A stretch of DNA of 64,000 nt from Archilochus colubris (lineage: Eukaryota; Chordata; Aves; Apodiformes; Trochilidae): the NCBI GenBank assembly GCA_023079485.1, contig CM041097.1, positions 17,963,158 through 18,027,157 of the forward strand. Direction: 5' to 3'. Below the pieces are notes generated by a model. That model saw only the letters and a program-made list of their open reading frames with translations, did no database searches and was not told the DNA's origin. Shown here piece by piece: positions 47,401-61,600 of this stretch. Position 1 is the first letter of the stretch. Every line of letters begins with the position of its first letter. Made by a program: the position numbers and the translations under genes.

Positions 47401-50400
47401 AAGTATGAATTTTCAGGTAGAATTAGATAATGATGATCACATCTTATTTCATGGAGTGATCATGGAAGAGATCAGAGGAATCTGTAGTTCAACTTTGAAC
47501 AGGATGGTTGTGTGGATAAAGGAGGTGCTTTTGTGATGAGTACAGCTCTGTGCATGTATGATGGGAACAAATCTAATCCCACACACTGAGCTGTGATAAA
47601 CTGTAGCTTATCATACATTCAGTGTCCAGCCCTACTCAGATTTTCTAGGGAAACTCAGGCTACCAGTTTACATACATGGTTTGAATACTGGTTTTATCAA
47701 ATAAATGTGTAAGAAGGACAGAAAAGAAGTATTTATGTGCTTAAAAAGGAGTAAAAGAGTTATTTGTTTCATTGGTACAACTGTGTGATTTTAACTTCCT
47801 GCTGCACAACTCCTCCCCAGCCTGTGCCAAGTAAAGAATCTAACCTGGAGTACCACAGGTACCTTTGCTTGAGCAAATCCCCCTGTCAACAAAGCAGTTT
47901 TGTTGATCAATCTTGAGCACTTTGCAGAGTTTGCCAGTGGCCAGCACTAAAATCCCAGTGGATATTAATTATTTAAGATGTTCTTTTCCATACTGGAGAT
48001 TTATAGTGCTTTGTGTGAGAACACCTAGGTCTTTGGAGAACACTGTGATGCCAAGTGTCAGTTCTGTTAAGATCCATTACAAGATGAAGATTCATGCTGT
48101 GGTGCAAATGGTACTTGGAGTCTCCTGCTACAGATGTGCCTGTCTGGAGCTAAATCTCTCTCTGGAGGCTGGTGGTTCAGTTGCTGCTCTCTTGATGCAG
48201 CTTGTTCCATCTGTCACTGATGCTTCAGTACTTAAGTGACACATCTGAAATAATAAGGGGCTGGATCTGTTTTGATCTGAACTTGTCACAACTCTTCTGC
48301 CTTCTAAATTTAGGACCTACCTGAAAATAGTAGTAGCTGGGGAGAAAGGGTCTCTCCTCTACTAGGAGCCTTTGAGTACTACACTTATTGCAGTAAAATA
48401 GTGCTCTGAAGGTAGCAGGGCTGTTAGCAGTACATAGAGGAGTTTGTCTGTGGGTCTATATATGGATTTCCCAAGATTTTGAATCTCAAGGAGAATTTAA
48501 AGCATTTGAATCTTTCATTATCTCAGCTTGGGTAAAATATGAAGGCTTTTAGGCTGTGACACAGTGCTATCTTATTCTAATTTATTTTTCAGTAGGCCCT
48601 AGGAAGCAGAAAAATTGCTTTCAAACAGTCTAATTTATGGTCTAATATTTATATAGGACTGATTCACAAGTAATTAGGTATCTGTGCTTTTATTGAATTT
48701 CCTTTTAAAGAGCAATAACTTAAGTCTAAAGAAAATACTGTGGAGCTTCACCCATCCCAAAGTCACAGTGTTTGTTTTTCAAAGTGAACAATGGATGAGA
48801 CTTGTTTCCCTACATGTAAAATACTGAAGAAGCCTGTGTCTTTTTGGATACAGAAGAACATAAGTTCACTTTTTCTCATGTCCAGCAGCCACCATGTCCC
48901 ACTACAGCACGGATTTTCTCAACACTAAATACTTTACTTGGTTCCTCTGTGAAAGCCAAACTCTCTAGAGGAATTATTTGGTGTTCCTTACATCTTGCCC
49001 TAGGAATTTTTTCCTCTCCACATTACAAAATCCACACACCTCTCTTGTGACTGCTTTGTACTTGACAGACTTAGCTTAAAAATGGCAAAATGAGGGCAAC
49101 TGGTGCTTCTATAGAAGCTGTTGAAAAACAAAAGCAGGAAGAAGTAAAAAGTAAGTGGGGAATGAGGAGATGGAACCTCTTTGCTGAAGAGGTATGAAAA
49201 AAAAAATTGTGGGTGAATCCTGGTACATTCAGAGCTATCCAGGAATGATATTTGCCATTGTACACACTACACTACAAAGAAGCAGAAAACCAGTTATGGG
49301 TCTTTCATGATTCCTTTTGCTTTGGCTCCCTCAATTTTTTGTGTCAGAGGAATGGAATATAGCCAAATGAGGGTGTTGTCTGAATTTCTTGTGCCATCAG
49401 TCAGTACCACTTTCCTGTGTTACTGCTGTATGTTGTTCAGCTTTTACCCTCTGAATAGATGAAAACCAGCTGGATTATTTCCCCTTTTTGCTCAAAAGTA
49501 CTTAGTAATATTGTGTTTAATGAATGTAAGGAGAAAATATCATCCCTCTGAAACTGAAGGCAAAACTTGTCTTAGTAGCTTTTTCCTAAGTGCTTCTTTC
49601 TAGTCTTTAATAGCTTGGGGTATTTTTCTTGTCCTTTTAGAAGTTTTCAGTATTGCTTTCTCTGCTGTAAGGGGGTTCCCAGGAACATAACTGTTAGAAT
49701 GAAGTGGCTGTAGAAACTTTTTGTGACTGTGCCATCTGCTAATACATAAGAGGAGATTTCAGTGCTCATAGAGACAGTCTAGAGCTAAAGTTGTATTATT
49801 TTAGCTTTCATGATACCCAAAAGACAGTGTATTTTGCTTCTGTGTTCCTTTCTATGAAAGCTTTGAGCAAAGTGGCTCTTGCTCTGAATTTCTTATTGCT
49901 GCTTCAAGTTGACAGATTTTAAATCCTTATAAAAAGAGGATCTCCAGTCACTCTTGTGATGGGTGCTTCTTCAGTGTCACCTGCAAAAACTTAATCATTC
50001 TTCAAACTCCTGATATGGAAAGCTGCAGATGAGCTGTAGCAGCTTTCAGCAGGGTATGTTTCACCCATTGTGCAGTGAACACTTTCCCTGTGTTCCTGTA
50101 TGGAAATCAGTTCTGCCCCATAGCAACCACTTTGGCAGCACAGGAGCCTTCCTAGAGGCAGATGGGCAGGTGGCATCATGACATTCCCAAATGTGCTGCT
50201 GGCAGGAGTCAGGACTTGATGCATCAGGATGGTTTGCCTGAGCTCCCCAGGGACACAGAGTGCCAATCTTATGATGTCATGTCTGCAGAAAGATGCTACT
50301 TCAAAAGCATTTATAGTGTTTGAGACCTGGCTGGTTTCAGTTCATGCTATCAGGATGGATAATTAGATGCAATTCTTCCTCTAAGAATTTCTGAAAGTTT

Positions 50401-53400
50401 GTTTGGTATGAAATGATGCTTAAGTTACATTGCTGGGCTATAGCTTCCTGCTCCAGTGCTGTGTGGTGGATAAGTTGCCCAAAAGGTCTTTTTTTGTTAT
50501 ATCAGGGTGATTTTCTTGCTTACAGTGTGAGGCAGGCTCTATATTCTATCAGCCTGAAAGAATGTTAATTAAATTGCTGACTAAATGCTGTGTTTTGGGG
50601 AGGAATGGAGACAAGAAGCCAAAATTTCAGGGGTCCTTTTCTAATGAAGTTGAAATTGTTCTTTTTTCAAAGGTTCCTAAATATTGTAATTTGTATTCTT
50701 CTATTTTGAGATTGTGCTGGATATTTCTGGTTTTAAAAATTATTCAGTGAATGAGATCACTTGGCTTTTTGACAGGATTGTGTACTGTGGAATATACTCC
50801 ATCTCTTAATAGCAGATAAAGTAGGAATGACTTGGAAAATCAGTTAGTGACTTGGAACAATTATGCAAACTTGGGACAGTATTGTAAATGAGATTCCAGA
50901 ATTTTAAGTATGTGTAAAGACAGCTTGGACAACAGGCAATATCAAGATCTGTTTAATGATCAAATATTTCACCAAACAGGAGTTTAAGCTTGTGCAAAAA
51001 AGTATTAGAACTTCAAAACTGAGTATGCATGTTTTTTAAGGGCTACTGAACTGTGAGGAACTATTTGGGGACATCAAATAAGTGTTGGTGTTTTTTTACT
51101 AGTGTTAATCTTTGTCTTCATGTATCTTTGGATACTTCCATGTTGTGAACTTGTTACAGGGTAGGGGCCTTTTCTCAGAGAGAGGGAATTCTGTAGCCCT
51201 GCAGTCTGTATGGCACTGTAATCCCACTCAGGGATTAAAATTCATTAACATCCAACTCTCCAGCACTGGCTCTGAGGGTAGGTAGGTAGATAAATAAACT
51301 AATAAACTGTTTGCTGCAAAGAATTGTCTGAAGAGGTTGCAGATTTGTTTCTTGTGTATTAAAACCAAAACAGCTTGGGGTATGAAGAGTTGATTTCTTT
51401 CCCCCACTCCTTTTAAATCACACAATTATTATGCTCAGGTTGTGTTACCAGGGCAAATTATATTCTGCATTCAGTTGGAGTAATAATACAAAGCACAGCA
51501 CAGAGTATCCATTTGAATTATTCTAATAGTTTAAAAACCTGTGGTGATTTTCCTGTACTGTTCTGGGCAATCATGTACCTGGCAAAACTGCTGATGGCAG
51601 CACCTGAGGTTTTGGAGGGTCTGATGAGCTTTGGCACTGTTTGTGCCTTAGGAGGTGCTGATGGAGCCTGGTGTTCAGTTTTGTTATGAGGAAATGTGAA
51701 ATTCCCAGCCATTTGTGGAGCTGTTGTTTAAAAAGCAAAGAGAATCTACTGCTTTCACTTCTCCTTTGAAGACTGCCATGAAGAGGCAAATGGTATTTTG
51801 CATCTGTAGACTCTGAGATTTTTTTTTTTTAGAAACCACTATGGCATGGTTTTGGGCTTGTGTTGGAATGGAAGAGTGATATCTAGAAGACAGGTTTTCA
51901 TAGCTACATGCCTGGCAATTATCCCTTGCATGCTAAGTGAAAGACTCAAATTGAAGTCCCAGCTCCAATTAATATTTAATAAGAGCTTTTAGAAAACAGA
52001 GCTGAGGAGGGAGAAACCCTGAAGTGTTTGAGTGGGACATAGGAGTCATTTGGCTGTGGTTAACAACTGAAGGATTCTACACCTGAAGTTAGTTTCCCTG
52101 GATGAATGAAATTTTCTCACATATTTGCATGATTTGAGTCAGAAATGTTATCCCATTTCTGAGAAGACCTCTGCCATTGGAATCATCAGGTTTTCAGTGG
52201 AAATGTAACAGCCACACTGCCTCAGAGTCCATTGGAGCTGTATGTAGGAATGTCACTGAGGAGGTAAGACAGGAAAAGGTCCAGGCTTGAGTCATGCAGT
52301 GGTGTCTCTGTCTTAAGAGTGGTTTTGTGCCTTTCAGGTGATTTATTCCTCTTTTGGCAGAGGAGGCTGAAGGAATGGAGCCAGTGTTATATTTCTGTAA
52401 TTACATGACTCTACAGTCACTTCAGAGCTCTTTTGTAGCAGTCTCTGAGTTTGAAAACATTTCTGTCAGGATTAGGTCTGGGAGTTTGTGGCTTGTTTAC
52501 TTTTACAGCCCTTTATGTCAACTGTAATCACACCTTCATCTAGTATTTTATGTTTGTGTTTGTTATCCTGACTCAAAATCAACTCAAGGAAAATCTATAT
52601 AGTTATTCTTGTAACTTAATATTAATTTTACCTCACTAGACTTCTTCCTTTTAGTTACATTTTTTACCTAGAGGTTTGGGGTTTTTTTGAGGGGGGGGAG
52701 TGGGTAAGGACTAATGACTTTTTCAAAAAGACCTACCTTTTTTTGAGTAAATAATTTGATTTTTGCCAAGTTGTCATGATTCTGAAGAGATACCTCATGC
52801 TGAACATGGAGGAGCCAGTGGCTGAGCAGCAGAATTCAGCAGAGCTGTTTAATGAGGGGTGAAGACAATACAAATGCAAATCTGGTGAGCAGTTGCCTTT
52901 TCACAGTTGGTAGGCTGTGTTGCAGGTGCATTTTCTTAATGAGGGTTAATTTGTCTCATACTTTAACCTGACAATACTTGGCATTGTTAGCACATAGACT
53001 GACTTAAGGAGGTAAAATGAAGAGCTTTTTATGTAAGAGTGGGTATTTGGAACTAACAGATTGCTTGAAATCAAATATTAACAGTTTATTCAGAACAGTC
53101 CTATTACTTAGATCTTTATGAGAGAGAAGCCTTTTTGATTACTTTGACAAATAGGAGCAAAGCCAAATTCTGTTCTGTGCCTGGGATATAAATTCTGAGA
53201 GACTGAGATAAAACTGAAAAAAATTACTGTTGATGAAGATTTGCTGCAGGAGAACCAGAACCACAAGAGGGCTTGAATACCAGAAAGTAATAAAATAGTC
53301 TTTCAGTAACATTCCTTTTTAGCATGTATCCTTTAATACCCAACCATGTTGTTCTGTCCAAGAAAAGATCAGTTTGGTGCAGGGTGTCCCAACAGCTCCA

Positions 53401-56400
53401 GCTGAGCCAGGAGGAAGTTGTCCATTCTTTAGATGGATGCATTTCTAAGGAATGGTGTGCAGCCCCTCCCAGAGGAAGAAGCTGTCAGATTAACCCACAG
53501 TGCCTCCCTGGCCACAAACAAACTTTTCAGGTTTTTACTTGGGGTACCCCTTAGTTGCTCCTGTTACTGGCTAATGAGGTGCACTTGTAAGAAATGGCCC
53601 TGTCCTGCTGGGCAGCCTCCTGACACACTGGAACACAAGGGTTGGCATCAGGATGAGCTGCTGGCCTGGCTTAGGTTTCATGAGATCACCCTATAAAGTT
53701 TAGTTTGGAACCATAAAGAAAAATTACACCTGGTTTGGGCAAAAGGAAAATCTGACATTCCTGCAGTTGCTTATTAAGCATGATGTGTAAATTATCCATT
53801 GTTATCCTACTGTACCTCAGCCTTTTAAATCTCATATGCCTCTTGTATTGACTTGTTTTCATCCAATATGAGCTCTCATGAATGCAGGATGCCAAAGGAC
53901 TGGGTCAGAAATCAATTCCATCCTTCTGAAATATTACCTCTATGCCAGTGACTTCTGCTTCAGGGAATCTAGTTCAATATCCTATCTTGCACTCCTAGAT
54001 TGCTTCTTTAGCTTTCTTATATCTGGAACATGCAAAGGGATCTTCCTACTATTGTAAAGTAAATAACACACATGCACAAAAAAAAAAAAGTGTGAAAAGG
54101 GTCCTTGATATCTTTGGTAACTGGTAAAGGAATTGAGAGCTTTTTCTCTCAGTTGAGTTCTGATTCTAGTGAATAATAACCAGGATGCCATGATATTTGT
54201 GCAATAAGCCAATGACTTCTGTTTGGTCCTTGATACTCATGGAAGAAAAAGCAGCACAACCTCTGGCATCTGAGTTAAGAGGAGGCCAAAAAAATCAATG
54301 ATGTATTAAGCTGTTTCTCACACTTCAGACATGGCTCCTTTAGCTCACCAAGTAGGTGGCCCAGGATGCTCTGTGTCCACTGGCATTTTCCACGTCACTA
54401 CAATTACATGGGTACAGAATTCCTACAAGGATTTCCATGTCAAAAAGGTGTTTCATTCAGCCATCAAGCTGTGTTTAGAAGTATGATTTAATAAGAAGGT
54501 GGCTATGCAATAGAATAAAGCTACATTGTAAAAACAAGGGATGGTTTACCACATGTTGCTTGTGGTGAGGTACAGTACTTGAGTAGGATAATATGGTGGC
54601 AAATAGAAAATGGGCTGGATATTTGCCCAGGATTCTATGTAATCCACATGATTTTTTTTTATTATTTAAAACCATGATTAAAAATGATGCCTCAGTGATA
54701 TCAAGAGCCTGGTTTAAGCAATACTTGTAGCATATTTGTCTCTATGTATATATATTTGTAGAGAGAAGATTGTCCATATGCTCCAGTCAAAATCAACAGC
54801 CTAAGTCCTCAGTTAAGCGCTGAGAGCCAAGAAGGCTCCTTGGCAGAGTCAGGGATGAAGGGGATTTGATCATGTTTGCAGGGATTAAGGCAAAAGAAGC
54901 AGTTTAGTAAGGTGGGCTTGAGAATGCTGGTCTTCCAGTGCCTCTGTTCTTCAGAGATATTTGTGGTTTTAGTGTTAGAACTCCTCCCACAGTGCCCCTA
55001 TGGTCTGTGGGGCCCCAAGTTGATGATTTAAAACAAGGTGTGAAGCAAATAGCTTTTAAACACTAATTATTGATCAACCCAAATTAAACTTAAAACCACA
55101 CTAAACCAAAGCATCTGTGTAACAGTAATACATAGAGACAAGTAGATTTTTGTGGTTGTGACTAGCTCTGGTGTGGAAGGCACCAATGGGGAGCTGAGTG
55201 TTGGCAGTGCTGTGGGACTGGCAGGGATGATCCAAGAAAGCAGAGAGTAGACTCAGAGTCTGACAGGGCTGGGAGCAGCACAGGGGCACTTTATGTGTTT
55301 CCCCCCAGTGCTTCCTGATGCCATTGCCCTGCTTCTCATCTCAGAGCTGGCTGACTTGGGTATTTCCATAACACACATTTCTTTGGGCTGGATATACCCA
55401 GTATTTACAGCAGTTTTGCAGAAGCTTTCTTTGTCAGCTCCCAGGTACTGCCATAGGTTAATTTATTTCTGTCTAGTCATAAATAAATATATACAAATCT
55501 CCCTTCTGACTGAAACCAAATAAAAATCATTACTCTCCTTCAGCATTTGGGATACTGACAATAATTTCAAGAAGCCTATCCATCAAAACAAGAGGGCAGC
55601 TCTCACATCAGATCAGAATAGTACTGGTTTTCCAAATAAAATACAAATGCTGTGCTTTGGATTTTAACTAATGTGGTAAAAAGTGGATGATTCTGGAGGT
55701 ACCAGCTCACCTGGTTTTGAGAAAAGGTGCTTGTTTCATAACCTCTGAGATCCTTCTCTGACCTTCACTTTACAGATATGATACATCAAAATCAAGTATT
55801 ATATGTGTTCTTGAAAGATGTGTTCTTAATGTATTGCATTTTATATGCATATATAATAGTTGATGTTTCAGTTCTATATTTAACCTTACTGTTTGATGTA
55901 ACACATTTTTAAGCTACATACTTGCTCTTTTTTTTTGATTAAATTCCTTATGAACTTGCTGGTGAACAGTGGGTTTTAGTAAAGTTCTCAGAGCTTATTT
56001 GAGGTATGATTAATAGCACATATTCCACACTAGACTGTCCTACTGCTCATAATCTATCTTATCTTGATTAAATGTAGAGTAAAAAATTCTCATTAAGCCA
56101 AGTTCTGTCTTTCTGAATTACAGCCTGCTTAGCTCCTTTCTTTACCTCTTCCCTTGCAAAAAGCTCAGATGTGGCTTAGTAAACAGTGAGGATATTATCT
56201 GTAATCAGACACTTGCCCAGCCCATCACAACTGTCTGTTATGGTTTTCAGCCCTGAAACAGAAAGTGTTGGCACAGCAGTGTAAAAACCAACCAACCACT
56301 CTCTAATGCTTTCATCAACCCTTCTGGGGAAGGTGTGCCAGCTAGCTGGTCAAAATCCTGAGCTTTGGAAATTCTCAGAAACATAAGGCCACAGAAAATA

Positions 56401-58610
56401 ATGCACTTATGTGCAGGTTATCTTGTGAAATGAAGGTTTGTGTGGTTGGTCCTTTAGTGTTTACTGAAGCTGTTATGGTCTTGTATGCAAACAGGTAAGT
56501 GTCTGTGTTAGTCTGTGGTGTTTTTAGAGTGTCTACCCATGGAAACACAATATATGACTTTTAGCAACAATAAAAGTGTTGGGGTTAATAGAGGTTTTAT
56601 ATAGAAATCTAGGGGGTTTGTTCCTGCAAGTAGATGTTCCTGCAACATTTTATTTCCAGTGTTGTTGTGGACCAAAACACGAGTTACTTGGCAACTTCTC
56701 AGGGTAGTGGTAGAGTCTGTCTGAGCCTTGCTAATAGAAGGTGCCTCTTGTTTGCTTTTTAGGTTTCTACAAACCTAAACTGTATTCTGGTTGATGCTTT
56801 TCACAAGTGTAGTGCTTTACAGTTTCATGCATTGCAAGAAGACAACGATTACCCAGCTTTGCCTCATCGAATGCAGTTGGTGGACTAAGGTTATAAATCT
56901 CCTAGATGGCAAAACATAAAATCTACATGGAAGGTCTAATCTATCCTGTTCTGACTGATAAAAAAGAAGAGTCACTAGTGGGTAGTAAATTAAGATGTGG
57001 TATAAAACTTTTTACCTGAAGGTGATAAATCATTTGTCCACATCAGGCTCCCAGGACTGTCTCTGTTAATAACTGCAGTCTGGATTAGCTGCCACTGGGC
57101 TGGGAAGGCACACAGGGGAAGGTCAGCATTTCCCAAGCCTTTCCTGTGTAAATAATGGCTTTTGCAGATCACCCTGGATTCCTTTTGTCATCTCTGTGAT
57201 CACACAGGTTTCCATCAGGATGTTATCAAAGTGTTGGGCAGCACAGCCGTGCTGCATGCCACTACCAGCAAGGCAGTGTAGGAGATGGGTGAGCAAAGAG
57301 ACTTCTCTCACTTTGAGGAGGATAAGGGGGTCTTTTGTTTAGATTTCCTAGATCCACAAAGAAACTCAGAGCTGCATAAATAGAGTGTTTACTCTTATCT
57401 GAGCTGTTGTGATAAAGGCTTTGCTGATCTCTCTGCTGGGTGTCCTCTTGTTAGTGTGTGTGGTGTGTGTTTTCATCTTTACCTGTGGCTGCAGAAATAT
57501 GTTGAAATATTGATATCAGGTAAGCTGCTTCCTCTGCATTATAACCAGTGTCACAAGACAAGTCCCTGAGCTCTTGCTGTGTGTGCAAATGTACAGGTGC
57601 ATGTACATGCAACACACTGTTAATGGTTGCAAGCCTGCCTATCAGTAGATTTTGTTTATAATTTCTCCCTCTTCACTTTAAAATTGATTTGTAGCATTTG
57701 TATTGAAATCCTCCCTGCACCAGACTGTTCCCTGCTGAGCCCAGTCTGCATGCATAAAAGTAAAGCAGGTGGTGAACATGCTGTGACTTGGAGGGTTCAG
57801 GCAAAGGATGGATTATGTATTTCATTGAAATTTTAAGCTCTTCCTCCTGTCTCTTTCAGAAGCTGCAATGATGAATCCTAAAACTAAAATCTTAGTGTAT
57901 GGCTGCTGAAAATCTCTACTTCAGCTCAGCAGTGTGGTTTTATCACACCCCCCCATCCCCCAGGTATTTTGTTAAGGATTTTGTTAAAACCAGAAATTCA
58001 ACTTCTAAGATTGTTGATGAGGAAATCTGTTCTCTGTAAAACAAATAAGTGTGTACAGGGGGTTGTTTGTTACATAAAGACCCAGTGTTTTGGGATGCAA
58101 TTAGACCACTGCAATTGAGAAGAGGTAATCCAAGCACTTTCTGAAACCTGATGCAGAATGACCCATGCAGAATAAAGGAGTTTTTTGGCATGCTATTACT
58201 TCCTGTCTAAAAGAAACTGCCCAAGCTAATGGAAGGCAAAACCCTTCTGAGTTTACCACTGCTTGCTGTGTTAATTTAGGCCTTGATTGTCTACGTGGCT
58301 CCCAGCAGTGACTTAATTCTGCTTCTGCTGTAGCAAAAGGGGTTGTGGTGAGGCTGAAGCAAAGTTCCTTTTGAAGACTCCTGGTGCCCTATCCAACCTG
58401 TGGGAAGAGAAGCCCTGTGCTGTATGAGAGGAATTGTTTGGAAATATATGACTGAACAGCATATTGCTGAGAAGAGATGGTAGGTTCTCTTCAGTCACTG
58501 GAGCAGACAAAATATCCCAGTTTTGATGTGCATTGAAGTTTCTGGGGGTACTTTTTGCAAGGTGTTTTCATTGACTCTGGAAGCAGCAGTGCAAGCCTGT
58601 TATCATCATC
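41454..58610. other. Gene-poor intergenic stretch
   Basis: Seventeen kilobases without a supported exon, RNA gene or recognisable repeat family. Short ORFs on both strands lack domains and splice context. Possible regulatory stretches near 46,620-46,780 and 47,030-47,230 are listed as findings. Confidence 0.5.
47042..47065. promoter_or_regulatory. Near-perfect palindrome around a TTAATTA-like core
   Basis: ccatctaaattaatttagagatgg reads almost the same on both strands, apart from a two-base insertion in the right arm. The centre aaattaattt is a double homeodomain-type TAATT core. Function is inferred only. Confidence 0.3.
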
Positions 58611-58614
58611 AGGC

Positions 58615-58655
58615 CTTTTGGCTGGTTTACCTGCTGAAGGAAAACCAGCCAGAAG
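58615..58655. other. Stable inverted repeat with 9-nt loop
   Basis: Left arm 58,615-58,630 (core ggctggttt) pairs with right arm 58,640-58,655 (core aaaccagcc). It has 14 Watson-Crick pairs, one G-U and one mismatch, closing a 9-nt loop. It is a possible structured RNA or a small palindrome with no assigned family. Confidence 0.45.
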
Positions 58656-61600
58656 TCATGGGCTGTGTGGCATGCCCTGACACTTAAAGCCCTAAAAGGA
58701 TGTAACTAACCAATGCAAGCTTGGGAGTACAGAACGTAACCCTGGAGCAGCAATGGAGCAATGCAGGGTCAGTTTTCTGTGAGGTTGTGTTGTCATTCAG
58801 CGTGAGCAATCAGGTAACCAACAGCTTTCTGAGCTTTTTTTATGCTGCAAAGAAAAAAGCAGCTTCTTTCCCAGCTGAGCAGCAAGGTGAGAGCTGTTGG
58901 AGCTCTGGAGATGAGGTGTCAGTCCCCACAGGCTAAAGTGAGCCATAAAACAGTTTGTCAGGAATATGGCCAGGGTTCTGTGCACTAATCTTAGCTGAAT
59001 TTGGGGTTGGCAGCAGAGTGTAGCAGCACTTGGGATCAGTATGAAAAGTTGAGATTGCTCTGAGGGCAGAGGAAGTAAAGGCTGTGTCTGTAACTTCAAA
59101 GTTGTCTGCTTGAAATGTCTTCTAGAAAAAAAAAATCACAGAAGAGCAGAACAGTTTATATATACAAAGCACTGTTTGGAATTTTAATTTTTTCAGGCAT
59201 TTCTGCTATCATTTTGTTTAAAATAATTTGTTATAAAAATTTGGAAGTAGAAATAGTAAATATTTTGTTGTGAGTTTGTTTAGAAAGGGATGTCGAGAGG
59301 CACAAGGAGAGTGAAATTGCTTCAGCATCCAATACCATCTCCTCCTTAGCCCCCTTCGTTTTTCCTTTTGTGTTGGGATGGGAGGCGCCTCACCTTGGCT
59401 GCTTTTGTGGAACCAAATCAAGAGGAAAGAAAGCTGGAGAGCTCTTTGTCCTCCTTTGGCTTTGAGCTGATCCCCTGGGGGAGGTTTGCAGGGCTGTAAA
59501 GTGGAGAGGCTGCTCTAGGGCTGGCTGGCTAATGTTAACACCCAGAGCTCTATTTTGCTTTTCTTTCGGGTTTCAATAGAGCGGTGTTACTGTTCCAGCT
59601 GTGTTCTGTGCCTTGTGGCACTGCTACAACGAATGACCTGTCAGCATTTTGAGGCAGAGGTGTTAATTTCAGGCAGTTACAACTCAGCAATAAAAAGTTG
59701 CTACAAGTAGGAATATGAAGCACGAGTGCTTAGTAGTGGTGTTAATATTTATGTGCAATCTTTCATAACAATGGCTTAGCAATTTAAAAGCTATTTCAGC
59801 TTAACTCTGAGTGCACTTCAGAAGGCTGCTTTTCCTACTGGCTACATGGGCACCAGGTACCTTTTGTACTAAGGATGTCCCCAGGGGACAGCAATTTCTG
59901 AGTCAGCTGAGAATCCAAAACTATGGATACAGCAATAGCTGACAGTTCAGTGGTAAAGCTTCTCATCAGTTCCTCCCTAGTGTAGCTGAGTGAAGATACT
60001 TTGGGGGGTGGGGATAAAAATCACCAACACGTGCTACACGGAATAAATCCCTTGCTATTCTCTTTTCTTACTCCAGTGAGAAGTTACTTTGGCTGAGACT
60101 TCCAACACTTTTACTTTCTTTGGGGGTTTGCCAAGGGTTTCTGTACTTTAGTTTGCATCACATTCTCCAAGTCGTAATGCTGATTTGGTGTCTTTTCATG
60201 TCAAAACTGAAGTGATTTTTCCAGAATGTTTACAAAAAAAGCAGTTAATCTTTTAGAGTCTCATGTTGTGAGGGACTATTAATTGTAGAGATTTGTTGGG
60301 CAGAAGCTCAGCTGTTCCCCAGTATGGCCATCTCTGCTTAAGCCAGCAAAGGAGCTCCACGGAAGGTACTTTCTCCAGCCAAGATTGTCTTATAAGCTTA
60401 AGAACTCTTTTCTGCTGTGACCATTGTTTCACATTATTAGTAATAATACCTGAATTTCAAGTTTGGCTGAAGTGATATTTAGTTATTTATTTTAGTTGTG
60501 CTATGGTCAAAACTGAGCCCTAAGATGCAGGGTAATACACATGTAAAGAGCTCAGCTCCTCATTAGTGTTACTGGCCAGTTGCAGTTGATGGGTATTTTC
60601 AGATTTGCCAGCTGTGATGTGGCAGTGGATTTCCAGAATGCATATACAACATTCCAGAACTGAGGATGCTCTGAGTTTGAGCAGTTGTCTCCTTTTGAGC
60701 TTCCTGAGTGTTAGCAGTGAGTACAAACACACTGCTCATCATCTGAGAACACTGCCAGTGGTGCAGCAGCACTGGATGATACTTGTCCTTCAGCTCCCAG
60801 AATTCTGGAGGTTAAAACAACTTACTGAGGAGTTGGGTGTCTCCTGGCCAAATTTCCCATCATAGCTTCCAGTTTTAGATGACATAACCTCAGAACTTCA
60901 CAAGAATCTGGTTTTGTGGCCCCATGTTTTCCTTTAGTTTCTGAAGAGCTTTGTACCCCAGTGGCTGCTGTTCTGTTTTTGATGGGATCACCTGTAAAGA
61001 CCTGTGGGGTATTTGAGGTTTTGGAGGTTGCTCTTACACCTGTATGGCCTCTACCAAAGTTGGGTTTGAGGAAAGATCTTAATTCTCTCTCTGTGTTTTC
61101 TGAGCTGTGTGGCATGTTCCTTTCTCTTTACCCATTCCATGCAGTAAATCTTATTCTTGCTGACAGCCCTGGTAATTGCCTTATGTAGAATGAAAACCTT
61201 CCCTTCTCTTTCTCTGCTTTTATAGTATGCCACCTTCTATAGCTAAGTTTAAAAGGACAGAAAAATTCATGGTGTTTGCAGTAAGAGTGTGTTTTATGCT
61301 TGCCTGCTGCTAAAGCAGAGAGAATACTGCCCTGATATGGAAATGTCAGGGGCACATGCCCATATCTAAGGCAGTAAATGTTTCTTTTATTTCTTATTCC
61401 ATTTTATACTGGTTGCTATTAATTTTAAACTTTTCTTGGCATTTGCAGCAATAAAAAGAGTAAAACCCTGAGGCTTTGTTCTGCCTGTGAACCAAGCCTT
61501 CAAATTTCAAATGAGACTTAGGCACATCCTGCTTTCTCAGACAGCTGAGAACTGTTACAAATATATGTAAGCACTGGGACATCACAGCCTTCAGGCTGGA

